This document shows positions 5,979 through 8,429 of a DNA stretch of 8,429 nt, piece by piece (position 1 is the first letter of the stretch; the number at the start of each line of letters is the position of its first letter). A program made the position numbers and the translations under genes. The notes beneath the pieces are model-generated. The model saw nothing but the letters and a program-made list of their open reading frames with translations. It was not told the DNA's origin and did no database searches. The stretch is from Desulforudis sp. (GTDB lineage: Bacteria; Bacillota; Desulfotomaculia; Desulfotomaculales; Desulforudaceae). The stretch covers positions 1 through 8,429 of the forward strand of contig JACUUW010000079.1 of assembly GCA_014859075.1 (NCBI GenBank), in the 5' to 3' direction.

Positions 5979-7744
5979 GCGGGTTGATTCCCGATACCCT
6001 GGTGGAAGAGGTATTCGCCCGGGCGGACATCCTCGAAGTGGTTTCCGAGTATGTACGCCTGGAGAAGAAGGGGCGGCACTATCTGGGCCTGTGTCCGTTC
6101 CACCAGGAGAAGACGCCCTCGTTCACGGTGACACCCGAACGGCAGATGTTTTACTGTTTCGGTTGCGGTACCGGAGGCAATGTCTTTAAGTTCTTGATGC
6201 TTAAAGAGAACCTCAACTTCCCCGAAAGCGTAAGATATCTAGCCGGCCGTACGGGTGTGCACATCCCGGTCGCCACGGACCCGCGGGAGGAGAAGTACGA
6301 GCGGTATTACCAGGTCAACGAAATGGCCCGGGACTTCTTTCGGCGGCAGCTTGAGCGTGGACCGGAGGCGGCACCGGCGCAGGCGTACCTGGCCCGCCGG
6401 GGGATCACCCCCGAAATCCGGGATGAGTTTCAGCTTGGTTTCGCCCCACCCCGGTGGGACGCGCTGAGAGACCATCTGGAGCGGAAGGGTTGCGGCACCG
6501 AAGAGTCGGCGGCCTTGGGCCTGGTGACCAGGGGCGAGAAAGGGACCTACTACGACCGCTTCCGGAACCGGATCATTTTTCCGGTATGGAACGCGTCGGG
6601 GCGGGTGATCGGCTTCGGGGGGCGGGTGCTGGACGACGGGCAGCCCAAGTACCTCAACTCTCCCGAGACCCCGATATTCCACAAGGGGCAGGCGCTCTAC
6701 GCCATGCATCTGGCCCGGCAGGCCGTGCGCAACGAGGGTTGCGTGGTGGTCGTCGAGGGGTACCTGGACGCTATCGCGGCGCACCAGTTCGGCATCCGGA
6801 ACACGGTGGCCTCGCTGGGGACCAGTCTGACGCGGGAGCAGGGCCGGCTGTTGATGCGGTACACCATGGAGGCCCTGATTGCCTATGATGCCGATGCGGC
6901 CGGTGTTTCGGCCACCATCCGGGGTCTGGACCTGCTCCAGGATCTTGGCTGCCGGGTTAAAGTGGTCAGCGTTCCGGAGGGCAAGGATCCCGACGACTTC
7001 CTGAGGGAAGAGGGTGTGGCGGGCTGGAACCGCCTGACGGCACAGGCCACGCCCCTGTTGGAGTATAAGCTGGCGGAGGTCAGCGCCCGGACCGGTACGG
7101 CATCGTCGGCCGAGAAGCTGGCGGCACTCCGGGAGGTACTGCCGAATCTGCATGCGCTGTCGAGTGAGGTTGAACGAGAAGAGGGTTTTCAAATCGCAGC
7201 CAGGACCCTGGGATTGACCTGGGACACAATACGCAGTGAATACCGTCAGTTTACCGCCCGAGGTAAAGAAAATTGGGCAAAATCGGATAAAATTGCTAAA
7301 AAGTTGCATAATATAGTTACTAAACCGTCCCAAGCCAGGGAAAGAGCCGAGACCGGCATCCTGCACATTGTTTTGCATCATCCCCCGTTGTTGGCGGCGG
7401 TCACACAGGAGTTAGGGGACATTCTTTTCAGGGACGCCAAGCACCAGCGTATCTTCGACGCCTGTTTGGAACGTCTGGACCGGGCTGATTTCGCCCCGGC
7501 ACTGCTGGCCAACTATCTGGAGGATGCGGATCAGGAAGTATTCAACACCCTGATGGGGCAGGAATTGCCCGACAGGGAATTGCGGTCTGAACTCAGCGGA
7601 TACATAAGGGCGATCAAGCGCCTGAACACCAAGGAAAAGATCAGGGAGCTCCTGAACGACATCGCCGCGGCCGAGCGGGCGGGCGACCGGGAGCAGGTGG
7701 ACCGACTGATGCGTGAGATTCAACAACTATCAAAAGCACCCTAG
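5975..7744 (+). CDS. dnaG: DNA primase
   Basis: Synthesises RNA primers for the replication fork together with the replicative helicase. The product has 589 residues, the usual size. The N-terminal zinc domain has its ligands at C40, H43, C61 and C64 (CPFHQEKTPSF and FYCFGCGTGGN), the canonical numbering for bacterial primases, which supports the GTG at 5975 over the GTG at 5966. The central RNA-polymerase/Toprim part includes RNRIIFPVWN, GFGGRVLDDGQPKYLNSPET, the Toprim glutamate E261 in VVEGYLDAI, and the metal-binding D305-A-D307 in AYDADAAG. The C-terminal helicase-binding domain follows about residue 450, after an unusually AT-rich, lysine-rich linker (430-451). The gene lies between dgt and sigA, 16 nt before sigA, as in the classical macromolecular synthesis operon. 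No motif is missing. Confidence 0.97.
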   Translation: MSGLIPDTLVEEVFARADILEVVSEYVRLEKKGRHYLGLCPFHQEKTPSFTVTPERQMFYCFGCGTGGNVFKFLMLKENLNFPESVRYLAGRTGVHIPVATDPREEKYERYYQVNEMARDFFRRQLERGPEAAPAQAYLARRGITPEIRDEFQLGFAPPRWDALRDHLERKGCGTEESAALGLVTRGEKGTYYDRFRNRIIFPVWNASGRVIGFGGRVLDDGQPKYLNSPETPIFHKGQALYAMHLARQAVRNEGCVVVVEGYLDAIAAHQFGIRNTVASLGTSLTREQGRLLMRYTMEALIAYDADAAGVSATIRGLDLLQDLGCRVKVVSVPEGKDPDDFLREEGVAGWNRLTAQATPLLEYKLAEVSARTGTASSAEKLAALREVLPNLHALSSEVEREEGFQIAARTLGLTWDTIRSEYRQFTARGKENWAKSDKIAKKLHNIVTKPSQARERAETGILHIVLHHPPLLAAVTQELGDILFRDAKHQRIFDACLERLDRADFAPALLANYLEDADQEVFNTLMGQELPDRELRSELSGYIRAIKRLNTKEKIRELLNDIAAAERAGDREQVDRLMREIQQLSKAP

Positions 7745-7755
7745 AAAGGGGGGAG
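7745..7755 (+). promoter_or_regulatory. Strong SD site of sigA in the dnaG-sigA gap
   Basis: AAAGGGGGGAG fills most of the 16-nt gap after the dnaG stop and lies 5 nt before the GTG at 7761. It fixes that start; the overlapping GTG at 7759 meets a stop at once. There is no room for a promoter in the gap, so sigA is transcribed from further upstream or from within dnaG. Confidence 0.8.
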
Positions 7756-7760
7756 CAAGT

Positions 7761-8429
<669 letters not shown>

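Noticed and set aside
6239..7381. Long antisense frame (380 codons) opposite dnaG
   Set aside because: It mirrors the codon periodicity of a GC-rich gene, lacks a recognisable domain, and lies wholly opposite a certain gene.

Overview
The window is a housekeeping stretch of a GC-rich, low-ATG Gram-positive chromosome, all on the + strand. The gene order glyS, ccpN, ppsR, (thpR, flavoprotein), dgt, dnaG, sigA is the Firmicutes 'macromolecular synthesis' neighbourhood. The presence of ccpN and of a PpsR-type kinase/phosphorylase, together with high GC and strong purine-rich Shine-Dalgarno (SD) sites, suggests an anaerobic Clostridia lineage of the Desulfotomaculum/Pelotomaculum/Desulforudis type. 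The lineage is inference from order and composition, not a database result.

Layout. 1-1767: glycyl-tRNA synthetase beta subunit, cut at its 5' end. 1768-1954: the only clearly AT-rich intergenic stretch, with a candidate promoter, three tandem 10-11 bp repeats and a site resembling the CcpN operator. 1955-3449: ccpN and ppsR, a tightly spaced pair (16 nt apart) that controls gluconeogenesis/PEP metabolism. 3495-4067: thpR, an RNA 2',3'-cyclic phosphodiesterase of the 2H family. 4164-4784: a flavodoxin-fold FMN reductase-like protein with a four-cysteine cluster that may hold an Fe-S centre. 4792-4820: a textbook rho-independent terminator dividing the locus. 4867-5892: dgt-like dNTP triphosphohydrolase. 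5922-5978: a possible 18-codon leader ORF whose stop overlaps the dnaG start. 5975-7744: dnaG primase. 7761 to the window end: sigA/rpoD, cut at its 3' end.

How the genes fit together. The first half links translation (glyS), carbon-flux control (the CcpN repressor with PpsR, described in Bacillus as its modulator and in other bacteria as the regulator of pyruvate phosphate dikinase or PEP synthase), RNA-end processing and a redox flavoprotein. The second half joins dNTP pool control, primer synthesis and the primary sigma factor.

No mobile element, CRISPR array, tRNA or rRNA was seen, and no gene looks broken. I do not see an undescribed multi-gene system. The points worth a second look are regulatory: the ccpN upstream region, the dnaG mini-ORF, the AT-rich linker of dnaG, and the thpR/flavoprotein pair lying between ppsR and dgt. 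Six of the seven complete or 5'-complete genes use TTG or GTG starts.
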